NCBI RefSeq assembly: GCF_965237655.1
Contig: NZ_CBDEGB010000002.1
Location: 186,001 to 250,000 of the forward strand
Length of the DNA stretch: 64,000 nucleotides
Direction of reading: 5' to 3'
From: Poriferisodalis sp965237655
Lineage (GTDB): Bacteria > Actinomycetota > Acidimicrobiia > Acidimicrobiales > Poriferisodalaceae
The notes beneath the pieces are model-generated. The model was given only the letters and a program-made list of their open reading frames with translations, made no database searches and was not told the origin of the DNA. The position numbers and the translations under genes were made by a program. The number at the start of each line of letters is the position of its first letter. Position 1 is the stretch's first letter. This document shows, in pieces, positions 15,556 to 23,832 of the stretch.

Positions 15556-15825
15556 ATGACCACTGAATCGCTGAGAACAGTGAGGGACCGCTTCTCTGAC
15601 TTCGTCGAGCGAGTCCACAGCCACCACGAACGGATCGTCATCACTCGCAACGGAACGCCTGCGGCCGTCCTCATGAGTCCCGAGGATCTTGAGTCGATGG
15701 AGGAGACGCTGGCGATCCTGTCCGACCCCGAAGCGATGGCCGAGATCGCAGAAGGTCTACGAGCCTTGGAGGAAGGCGATGTCGTGCGCGGAGTGGAAGC
15801 CGTCAGGGCGCTTCGGCCAAGGTGA
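15556..15825 (+). CDS. Phd/YefM-type antitoxin
   Basis: An 89-residue protein (MTTESLRTVRDRFSDFVERV) with the core HERIVITRNGTPAAVLMSPE, a textbook YefM/Phd dimerisation and DNA-binding unit. It is followed by an acidic helix and tail (LESMEETLAILSDPEAMAEI) that would bind a RelE toxin. It overlaps the toxin start by three bases. The start is fixed by the palindrome immediately before it. The toxin gene is interrupted, so the antitoxin may now be an orphan. Confidence 0.9.
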   Translation: MTTESLRTVRDRFSDFVERVHSHHERIVITRNGTPAAVLMSPEDLESMEETLAILSDPEAMAEIAEGLRALEEGDVVRGVEAVRALRPR

Positions 15826-16106
15826 ATGCGGCGCCATACGACCTCGTAGTCACGCGGCCAGCAACTGCAGATCTTGCGGAACGGCTTCCGGAGGCAGTTG
15901 CTGTCGCTGCCATTGAGTTGATCACGGGGCCGTTGCTCGATTCGCCTCGGCGCATCGGTGTGCCTCTGCGAGACAAATTCGACGGGCTTTGAGGCGCTCG
16001 CTTGGGGACGTACCGCGTCATCTACCGCACCGATGAATCGAATCGGCGGGTCGAGGTTGTCCGCATCTCCCATCGATGGGATGCTTACCGATCTGGACGC
16101 GCCTGA
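15822..16106 (+). pseudogene. RelE-family toxin gene with an in-frame TGA at a conserved tryptophan
   Basis: From the GTG at 15822 the frame reads MNAAPYDLVVTRPATADLAE, and reaches PLRDKFDGL followed by TGA (15990-15992). It then continues in the same frame as GARLGTYRVIYRTDESNRRV and VEVVRISHRWDAYR to a stop at 16104-16106. RelE toxins have L-x-G-x-W-x-A-R-x-G-x-Y-R at this place, so TGA replaces the expected TGG. The downstream half is intact, indicating a recent point mutation. Truncation removes the catalytic Arg/Tyr region. Confidence 0.85.
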
Positions 16107-16116
16107 GGTCCGGATC

Positions 16117-16205
16117 CGACCATCGGCCACAACACCGTCGAGTTCGACCGAGACGACCCTTGCTGGCGAGCCTGGCTCGCCAGCCACGCCCCAACTCCTG
16201 ATTGA
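16117..16205 (+). pseudogene. Chimeric fragment: HicA-partner middle joined to SRPBCC gene end (copy C)
   Basis: Bases 16117-16150 are identical to 7471-7504 inside the HicA-partner gene. They run straight into DDPCWRAWLASHAPTPD and stop (16152-16205), which matches the end of the SRPBCC gene at 13746-13799. No start codon or complete domain is present. The junction shows two island genes recombined here. Confidence 0.7.
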
Positions 16206-16287
16206 ACCGGTGTGAGCCCCAGCAACACGCAATGTGTGAGACTTGACACCTGCGTCGATGAACGGCTCGCAACAGGAAGAGTGCACC

Positions 16288-17172
16288 ATGAACCATCAGT
16301 CTCGTTCGCATGGAACCGGCGAGGGGCGTGTCTACGACCGCCGAAATCCGAAACGAGGCAGCGTCGGACTCTGTCGCTGGCCGCTCGGCCTCGTGGTTGC
16401 GATGCTGCTTGGATTGGGCCTCGCCGGGTGCGGGGACGACTCAGGCGGTGATGAGCTGACCATCGCCGTCGAGAACGCTTACCTGCCGTTCAACTACCTC
16501 GACCCCGAGACGGGCGAGCCGACCGGCTGGGATTACGACGTGCTCGACGAGATCTGCGAGCGCGTCGGCTGCACGCCGGTGTTCGAGAACTTCCCGTGGG
16601 AGCCGATGATTCAGGCCGTTGCCGATGGGCAGTTCGACATGGCAGCCGACGGGATCACCATCACCGAAGAACGCGCAGAGATCGTCGACTTCTCCGACGG
16701 CTACATCAACGTCGATCAGCGGCTGATGGTGCGCAAGGGCGAAGATCGCTTCAACGACGGCGCCAGCTTCGCCGCCGGGGATTTCGCACTGGGAACTCAG
16801 ATCGGCACCACCAACTACGACACCGGCGTCGAGCTGGTCGGCGAAGACCGGGTGCAGCCCTTCGAGGAGTTCGGCTTCGTAGTGCAATCGCTGATTGCCG
16901 GCGATGTCGATGCCGTCATCATCGACGAGACCGCAGGGCAGGGATACATCGGCGCGAACGCCGATCAGGTCGAGCTGATCGGCGGGTCGCTGTCATCGGA
17001 CCAGCTTGGGTTCATCTTCCCCAAGGGCAGCGAGTGGGTGGAACCGATCAACGAGGCACTCGCCGACATGAAGGCGGATGGAACGCTCGAAACGATCAGT
17101 TCCCGGTACTTCGGCACGGCATTCACCATCACGTACGACGATCTCGAATTCCCTGAATACGACGAGGAATAG
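16288..17172 (+). CDS. Polar amino-acid ABC transporter substrate-binding lipoprotein (SBP_bac_3)
   Basis: About 294 residues from MNHQSRSH, with GGAAG upstream. A basic N-terminus, hydrophobic core and lipobox LAGC (GLGLAGCGDD) mark a lipoprotein. The mature part starts DELTIAVENAYLPFNYLDPE and contains GWDYDVLDEICERVGC and DGITITEERAEIVDFSDGY, the family-3 solute-binding pattern for polar amino acids. The permease follows 87 bases downstream. No ATPase gene is adjacent, so the transporter must borrow one from elsewhere. Confidence 0.9.
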   Translation: MNHQSRSHGTGEGRVYDRRNPKRGSVGLCRWPLGLVVAMLLGLGLAGCGDDSGGDELTIAVENAYLPFNYLDPETGEPTGWDYDVLDEICERVGCTPVFENFPWEPMIQAVADGQFDMAADGITITEERAEIVDFSDGYINVDQRLMVRKGEDRFNDGASFAAGDFALGTQIGTTNYDTGVELVGEDRVQPFEEFGFVVQSLIAGDVDAVIIDETAGQGYIGANADQVELIGGSLSSDQLGFIFPKGSEWVEPINEALADMKADGTLETISSRYFGTAFTITYDDLEFPEYDEE

Positions 17173-17259
17173 CCACAGCCATCGACGTCGGTCCCCAGCG
17201 GTGCCGGTGAACTCGCTGCGGACACGGCGCCAATCCCGTGCAGTGCGGCGCTCCTGACA

Positions 17260-18093
17260 GTGCGATCGCTGCGCCGAACGCGTCGAGGGCACACGCGAAG
17301 CCAACCCGGGGGTGGGCGCAGCAGATTCAGCGCCGAATCATTTCCCTACTGGGCGGTGCTGCTCGTCCTCATCGTCGGCTGGCTGGGCTGGCTGTCGCTG
17401 TTCACCGAGCGCTACCGCGACGCGTGGGACCGCATTGCCGTCGGCATCGGGTTCACGATCCGCACGACCGCGCTCGCATTCGTGATCTCGTTGGCTCTCG
17501 GGCTGCTGCTGGCATTGGGCCGGATCTCACGCAACGTCGTATTCCGCAACGTTGCCCGCACGTACATCGAGTTCATCCGGGGCGTTCCGATACTGCCGCT
17601 GATCTTCTTCTTGGCGCTGGTTGTCGTTCCCGACGTCGCCGCCTGGCTCGGCTTCGACAATCGCAGCATCAGCACCGAATGGCGGGGCGTGATCGCGCTG
17701 GCCATCATCTATGGCGCTTACATCGCGGAAGTTTTCCGCGGCGGAGTGCAGTCGGTGCCGCGTGGGCAGATGGAAGCCGGTCTTTCCCTCGGGCTGAGTC
17801 GTCGGGCGACCCTGCGCCGGGTGATCTTCCCGCAGGCGATGCGGGCCGTGATCCCGCCGCTCGGGAATGATTTCATCGCGATTCTGAAGGACTCGTCGCT
17901 GCTGTCGGTGCTGGCAGTCGGCGAGGTGACGCTGAGGGCTCGGCAGTACGCAGCCGGGAGTTTTCGCTTTCGCGAGAGCTACGTCGTGCTGGTGTTCATT
18001 TACGTCAGCCTCGTCTTGGTGCTGTCGTTCGGTCTCAGCCGACTCGAACGCCGCCTCCGCGGGGGCGAACAGCCTCAAGAGGCGCATCACTAA
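17260..18093 (+). CDS. Amino-acid ABC transporter permease (HisM/GlnP family)
   Basis: 277 residues, GTG start, with a basic N-terminal extension of about 27 residues before the first helix. Five hydrophobic segments are visible. The ATPase-coupling EAA loop is EAGLSLGLSRRATLRRVIFP, followed by PLGNDFIAILKDSSLLSVLAVGE, diagnostic of the polar amino-acid family. It works with the lipoprotein encoded just upstream; homodimerisation or an unseen second permease is implied. Confidence 0.9.
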   Translation: MRSLRRTRRGHTRSQPGGGRSRFSAESFPYWAVLLVLIVGWLGWLSLFTERYRDAWDRIAVGIGFTIRTTALAFVISLALGLLLALGRISRNVVFRNVARTYIEFIRGVPILPLIFFLALVVVPDVAAWLGFDNRSISTEWRGVIALAIIYGAYIAEVFRGGVQSVPRGQMEAGLSLGLSRRATLRRVIFPQAMRAVIPPLGNDFIAILKDSSLLSVLAVGEVTLRARQYAAGSFRFRESYVVLVFIYVSLVLVLSFGLSRLERRLRGGEQPQEAHH

Positions 18094-18118
18094 GCCTGAA
18101 TCCACCGGTTGTACGACA

Positions 18119-18511
18119 TCAGTCGGGATACACCTGGGTGCGGCGGCGCTTCAGCATCCGGTCCTTGACGCGCCAGCCGTCGGGCGTGCGCACCACCAAG
18201 TCGTGATAGGAGGCGGTGCCCACCTTCCCACCACCGATCAGCGCCAGGATGCGGAACTTCAGCTCCACGCCGTCCGCCGTCTCGTTCACATAGATGTTGG
18301 TCATCGTGTGGGTGCGGGGATGCTCGGCCTCATCGGCCATGAAATCCCGGATCGCAGCCAAGCCCTCCAGCCGCGGTGCACCCAGATCGGTCAGGTCGAA
18401 CACCGCATCGTCGGTGAAGATCGTCCCCAGCCGGTCCCAATCGCGGTCGTCGATGATGTCGCCGTAGCGGCCCGGCAGCTCGTGCAATTCGAGACGGTCA
18501 GCAATATCCAT
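18119..18511 (-). CDS. SnoaL-like / NTF2-fold protein
   Basis: 130 residues: ELHELPGRYGDIIDDRDWDR then LGTIFTDDAVFDLTDLG, AIRDFMADE, HTMTNIYVNETADGVELKFR and GWRVKDRMLKRRR. This is the standard cone-shaped NTF2-like fold of SnoaL-type isomerases and ring-dioxygenase beta-like proteins. It stands upstream of nothing obvious on its strand, but a neighbouring LLM monooxygenase (18578-19636) is co-directional 66 bases away, so they may act on the same small molecule. Confidence 0.8.
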   Translation of the reverse strand: MDIADRLELHELPGRYGDIIDDRDWDRLGTIFTDDAVFDLTDLGAPRLEGLAAIRDFMADEAEHPRTHTMTNIYVNETADGVELKFRILALIGGGKVGTASYHDLVVRTPDGWRVKDRMLKRRRTQVYPD

Positions 18512-18577
18512 GGCCGGACATTACGGCACCGCCCGCCACGCTCCCCGGTGACTCGCACTTCCTGTCGTACCGGCGCG

Positions 18578-19636
18578 CTACACCGCGAGGTTGGCTCGGA
18601 CGCGGGGGATCACCTCGTTGGCCATGCGCTCCAGCGAGGCGTGCATGACCGATGGCGGCAGGCCTGGCGGGCCGCCCCAGGTGACCAGGTCGGTGACATC
18701 GTGGTCGCGGATCATCGTGGTCAGCTCGGCCACGCAGTGGTCGGCGTCGCCGGCCGTCCACACCAGCGGGTTGAGCGGATCTGGCTGGCGAGGACCGGTC
18801 CGGGCCGAGCGTTCGGCAGCGGCCTGCTTGTGGTCGGAGCTGGCCTTGATGATGCCGATGTACACGTCGCGCCGGTACCTCTCGGCGGCTGCAATCGCCT
18901 CCCAGGTCGGGTCGTCGTCGGGATCAGAGCCGTCGGTCACGTACACACCACGGATGATCCCGACACGCTTGTCGCCGAAGTCGCGCCCGTCGGCGGCCAG
19001 TGCTGCCTTCCATGGTTCGAGCACTTTGGACTTCGGTCCCTGCGGCAGCAGATTCGTGTCGAATCGGGCCGCCCGCAGCGCCCCGGCCTCGCTGGTGGCT
19101 GCCACCCACAGCGGCGGACCGCCCTCTTGCACCGGGTCGGGCGTGACCCGCAGGTCGCGGTAGGTGTAGCGCTTGCCCTTGAACGTGAACGGCTCGCCCG
19201 ACCATGCCAGCCGCAGGATCTCGATCGCCTCCTCGGTCAGCGACACCCGCCGGCTCAGCGGCAGGCCGAACCCGGCGAACTCGTGCGCTGCGTAGCCCAT
19301 GCCGATGCCCAGCTCCATACGGCCGCCGGAGATGTTGTCGAGCATGGCAAGGTCTTCGGCCAGCCGCACTGGATCCCGGAACGGCATGAGGCAGATGTCG
19401 GTGGAGAACCGCATCGTGGTGGTCAGCGCCGCCGCCGCGCCCGCCACCGGCACGAAGTTGGGCAGGTAGCCGTCTTCGATGAAGTGGTGCTCGGTGAACC
19501 AGCACAGCTCCATGCCGAGCTGCTCGGCATGGACAACCTGATCGAACGTCTCGGCGTACACCTGCGGCATCGTGACGTCGCTGCCCGGCGGGCAGCGGAA
19601 GTCGTGCACGATCCCGAACCTGAGCGACTGAGCCAT
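18578..19636 (-). CDS. LLM class flavin-dependent oxidoreductase (luciferase-like)
   Basis: 352 residues. FGIVHDFRCPPGSDVTMPQV begins the barrel; WFTEHHFIEDGYLPN, FSTDICLMPFRDPVRLAEDL, LDNISGGRMELGIGMGY and FTFKGKRYTY are the conserved LLM signatures. Such enzymes use F420 or FMN; Acidimicrobiia and Mycobacteria encode many of the F420 type, but the cofactor cannot be decided here. Divergently transcribed from a decayed enoyl-CoA hydratase. Confidence 0.9.
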   Translation of the reverse strand: MAQSLRFGIVHDFRCPPGSDVTMPQVYAETFDQVVHAEQLGMELCWFTEHHFIEDGYLPNFVPVAGAAAALTTTMRFSTDICLMPFRDPVRLAEDLAMLDNISGGRMELGIGMGYAAHEFAGFGLPLSRRVSLTEEAIEILRLAWSGEPFTFKGKRYTYRDLRVTPDPVQEGGPPLWVAATSEAGALRAARFDTNLLPQGPKSKVLEPWKAALAADGRDFGDKRVGIIRGVYVTDGSDPDDDPTWEAIAAAERYRRDVYIGIIKASSDHKQAAAERSARTGPRQPDPLNPLVWTAGDADHCVAELTTMIRDHDVTDLVTWGGPPGLPPSVMHASLERMANEVIPRVRANLAV

Positions 19637-19763
19637 GCGGCGACGCTAGTTGGACGGCCTGAGAGCAAGCCGGCCTGACGCGCCGCGAACCGCTCTGGCT
19701 ACTGTGCGGGCACCGCGCAGCTCGCAGAACAACGGCCGCCACCCGACCGGAGGGAAACGCTTC

Positions 19764-19982
19764 ATGTCGTACGAGAACCTGACCATCGATGCGCCGGTGG
19801 AGGGTGTGGCACGCGTCACCTTCAACCGGCCAGAACGGCTGAATGCGCTGACGCACGGCTTGGTGAGCGACCTCCACGATGCCCTCAGCGCCGCCGAAGC
19901 TGACTGCATCGGGCTCGTCAGCGCGGTCGTGCCCGACGACGACCTCATGGACACCTGCCTGGGCGGCGCCGCCAAAGACTGA
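19764..19982 (+). pseudogene. Enoyl-CoA hydratase/isomerase remnant with in-frame internal deletion
   Basis: 72 codons, with a good ribosome-binding site (GGAGGG) eight to ten bases before the ATG. The N-terminus (MSYENLTIDAPVEGVARVTF, NRPERLNALT) is a normal crotonase start. It then jumps, in frame, after HDALSAAEAD to CIGLVSAVVPDDDLMDT, which belongs some 130 residues later in a crotonase. Both oxyanion-hole segments and the catalytic glutamates are lost. Family length is about 260 residues, so this is a deletion product. Confidence 0.8.
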
Positions 19983-19983
19983 G

Positions 19984-21903
19984 CTAGCCGGCCGGCTGGG
20001 CCACCCGGTCGGTTTTGAATTCGAAAACGTAGGGGTCGAGCGATTGCTGCGCAGCAAGGCGGAACTTGTGCCAGTAGCCGCCGCCGTAGTACGCCAAGCT
20101 TCCCGGCTGCGCTTCGCCGTGGCCGTTGTAATAGGACAGGCAGTCACGCAGCGGGGCGGTGGTGATGTCGGCCAATCGGCAGTGCTCGGCGTACTTCAAC
20201 TCTGAATCGGGGGTGATGTCGACCACGTTGAGCGCCTTGTCGCGCATCTCGGTCAGCATCCAGATGATGTAGTCGCCGTGCTGGTCGATGGCGTCGGTGA
20301 AGTTGAAGCTGCCACCGCCGCCTTGGGGCCCCGACACGATGAACAGGTTCGGGAACCCGTGGCTGTGCAGGCCCAGGAAGGTCCTGGTGCCCTCGGTCTG
20401 CCACTTCTCGCTGAGCGTGATGCCTTCGCGGCCCCTGATCATGTTGAACGTCGCAGTCGCCATCCACTGAAAGCCGGTGGCATAGATCAGCACGTCCAGC
20501 GGGTACTCAACGCCGTCGTGCACCACGCCCCGCTCGTTGATCTGCTGCACGCCCATCGGCGCGGTGTCCACCAAGTGCACGTGCGGCAGGTTGAACGTGG
20601 GCAGGTACTCGTCGTGGAAGGTGGGGCGCTTGCAGCCGTAGGGGTAGTACGGCTTGAGCGCGTCGGCCGTCTTGGGGTCTTCGATGATGGCGTCAACACG
20701 GGCTCGGATCTGCTCCATGATCCGGAAGTTCGTGTTGAGCTGCTTCTGGACCAGCTCTTCAGGCGACAGCTTGCGCTCGTGCTGCTTGCGTTCCTTGAAG
20801 TCCGCGACGCGGCCGGCGAGGTAGTCGTCGTTGGCCTTGATGGCGGTACGGCCCGACGAGATGCGCGCGAAGCGCTTGCGGCGGGCCCGCGCCCACCCCG
20901 GCTCCTTGCTCCACTCGGCGATCTCGTCAGGGTCGGTCGTTCGCTGGTCACGCACGTCGATCGACGACGGCGTCCGCTGGAACACATGCAGCTCGCCGAC
21001 CACCTGGGCGATCTCGGGAATCACCTGCACAGCCGTGGCTCCCGTGCCGATGATGCCGACGCGCTTGCCTTCGAGGTCGACGTTGTAATCCCAGCGAGAT
21101 GTGTGGAACGACTCGCCTCGGTACGTCGCCATGCCGTCGATGCGCGCCAGCTTGGGGCTGGTCAGGATGCCGTTGGCCAAGATCACGTAGCGCGCCTTCA
21201 TGGCGTCGCCGCGGTCGGTGATCACCGTCCAGCGGCCGGTGTCCTCATCCCACTCGGTGGCGTCGACAGTGGTGTGGAACAGGCAGTGGTCGTAGAATCC
21301 GAACTTGGTGGCCATCGCCTGGCAGTACTCGAGAATCTCGAAGCCAGAAGCGAACTTCATCGACGGGATGTACCCCATCTCCTCGAGCAGCGGCAGATAG
21401 CTGTACGACTCCACGTCGCAGGCAATGCCCGGATACCTGTTCCAGTACCAAGTGCCGCCGACGTCGCCGCCCTTCTCGCAGAAGCGGACATCGGTGATGC
21501 CGGCATCGCGCAGCTTGTGCCACAGCAGCAGCCCGGCAAACCCGGCCCCGATCACCAACACCTCGCACTCGTCGGTGAGCGCCTCGCGCTCGATCGGCGG
21601 CTCGGAGTACACGTCTTCGAGGTAGCGCTTGAACTCGCCTTCCATCGCCATGTAGTCGGCGGCGCCCCGGCGGATTTCCTTGAACTCCCGGTACTTGGCC
21701 TGCTCTTCGGCATTGAAGACGGCGCCCGGCGGGGGAGGCGGCAGTTCCTTCAGGTGCTCGTCCGCATTGACCGAGTAGCCCTTGCCCTGGATCTTCTCTG
21801 AGGCCTTTGCCGCACGTGTGTTGAAGATCTTCAAGCCGGTCTCGGGATCGATGCTGATCGCGGGTCGCGTGAACGTGTCCGTTGCCGTCTGGCTCTGCGC
21901 CAT
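19984..21903 (-). CDS. Flavin-containing monooxygenase, type I Baeyer-Villiger type
   Basis: 639 residues. The FAD-binding motif is GAGFAGLLLWHKLRDAGI (near residue 117). The BVMO fingerprint appears as YRGESFHTSRWDYNVDLEGK. The NADPH site VGIIGTGATAVQVIPEIA follows, and GTWYWNRYPGIACDVESYSY is the usual substrate/cofactor loop. An N-terminal extension of about 110 residues before the FAD motif is typical of the cyclododecanone/phenylacetone-like subgroup. It would insert oxygen next to a ketone using NADPH and O2. It ends next to, and convergent with, the enoyl-CoA hydratase remnant. Confidence 0.92.
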   Translation of the reverse strand: MAQSQTATDTFTRPAISIDPETGLKIFNTRAAKASEKIQGKGYSVNADEHLKELPPPPPGAVFNAEEQAKYREFKEIRRGAADYMAMEGEFKRYLEDVYSEPPIEREALTDECEVLVIGAGFAGLLLWHKLRDAGITDVRFCEKGGDVGGTWYWNRYPGIACDVESYSYLPLLEEMGYIPSMKFASGFEILEYCQAMATKFGFYDHCLFHTTVDATEWDEDTGRWTVITDRGDAMKARYVILANGILTSPKLARIDGMATYRGESFHTSRWDYNVDLEGKRVGIIGTGATAVQVIPEIAQVVGELHVFQRTPSSIDVRDQRTTDPDEIAEWSKEPGWARARRKRFARISSGRTAIKANDDYLAGRVADFKERKQHERKLSPEELVQKQLNTNFRIMEQIRARVDAIIEDPKTADALKPYYPYGCKRPTFHDEYLPTFNLPHVHLVDTAPMGVQQINERGVVHDGVEYPLDVLIYATGFQWMATATFNMIRGREGITLSEKWQTEGTRTFLGLHSHGFPNLFIVSGPQGGGGSFNFTDAIDQHGDYIIWMLTEMRDKALNVVDITPDSELKYAEHCRLADITTAPLRDCLSYYNGHGEAQPGSLAYYGGGYWHKFRLAAQQSLDPYVFEFKTDRVAQPAG

Positions 21904-21993
21904 GAGTCCCCCGACTTCATTCGATTCAGTGCCCGTTCGATATTACGCGAGGCGCCCTCTGGCGTGCCGGGGTGTGACAGCCTTCCCAGCGTC

Positions 21994-23797
21994 ATGCAGC
22001 GCGTCTTCGTCTGGTTCACAGTGGCGATGGCGGCCCTGATTGCCGTGCTTGCCGGCCATCTCGTCACTGCGATGTCCGCGGGCGGGCCAGTCGCCGTGCC
22101 TGACGTTCCGGCGTATCTCAGCATCGCCCAATGGGTCGGTGGTGACGGGCTAGCACCCACCGACGTGCCGTTCCAACCCGGGTACGGGCTGCTGGTGGCG
22201 CCGCTCGTAGCGGTGTCGCAGGTTTCGCTTCTCGGAACCCAGGGCGAGGTGGTGCACCTCCTGGGGTTGGTGGTGAACTCGCTGGCAGCGGTCGCCGCCG
22301 TCGTGGTTGCGGGCCGGCTGGGGTTCGTCTGGGCGCAGCGATGGTGGGTGGCGGGGGCCGCCGGGCTCATCGCAGCCGTGCATCCGTCGTTGTCGAGCGC
22401 TTCGCGCATCGCGTGGTCCGAGACGCTGCTCGGGCTGGCCGTGCTTCTCGCGGCGCTCGCGGTGGCCGGCGCGGCGCTGCACGCCGGTACAGCCACGAGT
22501 TGGCGCTGGTGGGGTCGCGCAGGGCTGCTGACGACCTTGGCTGTTGCGCTGCACGCCCGCATGGTCGTGCTGGTTGTCGCCGTCGTCATGACGGCGCTGG
22601 CGTGCCGGATCAGCCGCCGAGACTGGTCGGGGCTCGTCGGCGGACTGCTCGTCGGCGGAACTGCGGCTGCGGTGGCCCTCACGCTCACCCACACCTGGCC
22701 GACGGCCCGACTGAACGAAGCCGCGCAGCTCGATCGCGGAGTGGAACCGATCGTCACCGTGTCGGGGCAACTATTGGCGCTGGGCGGCGGCACCGTCGGA
22801 CTCGGGCTGCTGGGCCTGATCGCCGGTCTGGGCATCGCTGTCCGGCTCGTTCGAAGGTGGCCCGGCAACAAGACCGGCAGCTCGAACGGCCTCGGTCCGC
22901 TGGCCGCGTCAGCGCTGTTTGTCTCGCTGGGTGCCTTAGGCGCAGTCGTGCTTGGCGGTTGGACGCTGACCGGCAGCGATCGTGCCGACGCATTGCTGTA
23001 TGGCCGCTATGTCGATCCGTGGGCCGTGCCGCTCACTGCCGTTGCCATCGCTTGGCTCGCGACACGACGTGCACGGCGTCGTCGCGACTCGCATGTGCTG
23101 GCTATCAGCGCAGCCGTGGCGCTGGCTGCCTGCGCTGTGGTCATCGGGGCAGCCGATGCCTACGACGCACCATCGCGCCGCATCATGACCTTGTCGTTCA
23201 GCCCGGCATGGACTTGGCTCGATGGGCGCCTGCCCGCTGTCGCCGTGGCTGGGTTCACCGCAGTCCTGCTTGGTGTGCTGCTCGCGGCGGTCGCGCAACG
23301 CCGACACGGCGAGACTGATCCTCAAGCAACAATCCCGCCGCCCGACGCGGAGCCGGACAACGAGGCGGCGCAGGGGCGAATGGCGACGGGAATGGCCGGC
23401 TGCGGCTCTCGGCGTACTCGTCGCAGCAATGCTCGCGCTCGGAGCTACCGCGACCGTGCTGAACCACCGCCATCTCGCCGATGTCGGCGCCGTTGCCCGC
23501 GATCAGGTCACCGCAGCGCACACGGTTGCCGATGCCGTCGACAACGACGGTTTGGCCTGCCTCGCGCACGACCGGACATCGGTACCGGACTACGCACTGT
23601 GGCTCTACCGCCTCGAGCTGCCCGAGATCGCCCACGAACGGGTACGCCTTTCCGCTGGCGACCGGCCGTGCTCGGAGCTGGTCATTGCTGACGATGACCT
23701 GGGCGAGCGGTGCACTAACGCCCGGCACCTCATCGACGAACCCGCAGCGTCGTGGGCGCTCTGGCACCTGCCAGCTCGCGAGTGCACCGGCGCGTGA
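21994..23797 (+). CDS. Polytopic membrane protein with a probable frameshift near 23340-23400
   Basis: The frame from the ATG at 21994 encodes about ten hydrophobic segments to near residue 455 (TAVLLGVLLAAVAQRRHGET). It then turns into Arg/Pro-rich nonsense. From about 23370 the next frame over reads sensibly: EWPAAALGVLVAAMLALG, a final helix, then a soluble domain (DYALWLYRLELPEIAHERVR ... LWHLPARECTGA) ending at 23797. A one-base slip in between would restore one protein of about 600 residues. The multi-helix layout with an extracellular tail resembles glycosyltransferase-C-type membrane proteins, but no catalytic motif is clear. Confidence 0.6.
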
Positions 23798-23832
23798 ACC
23801 CTCTGAGCAGGGTGCGGGAGTAGCGTCGCCTG

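Noticed and set aside
15990..15992. Programmed TGA read-through or selenocysteine in relE
   Set aside because: No SECIS-like hairpin is evident and the expected residue is Trp, not Cys; a nonsense mutation is simpler, though not excluded.
20278..21801. A 507-codon open frame antisense to the Baeyer-Villiger monooxygenase
   Set aside because: It is the mirror of a strongly recognisable protein in GC-rich DNA; its translation is Val/Arg/His-rich with no motif or leader.
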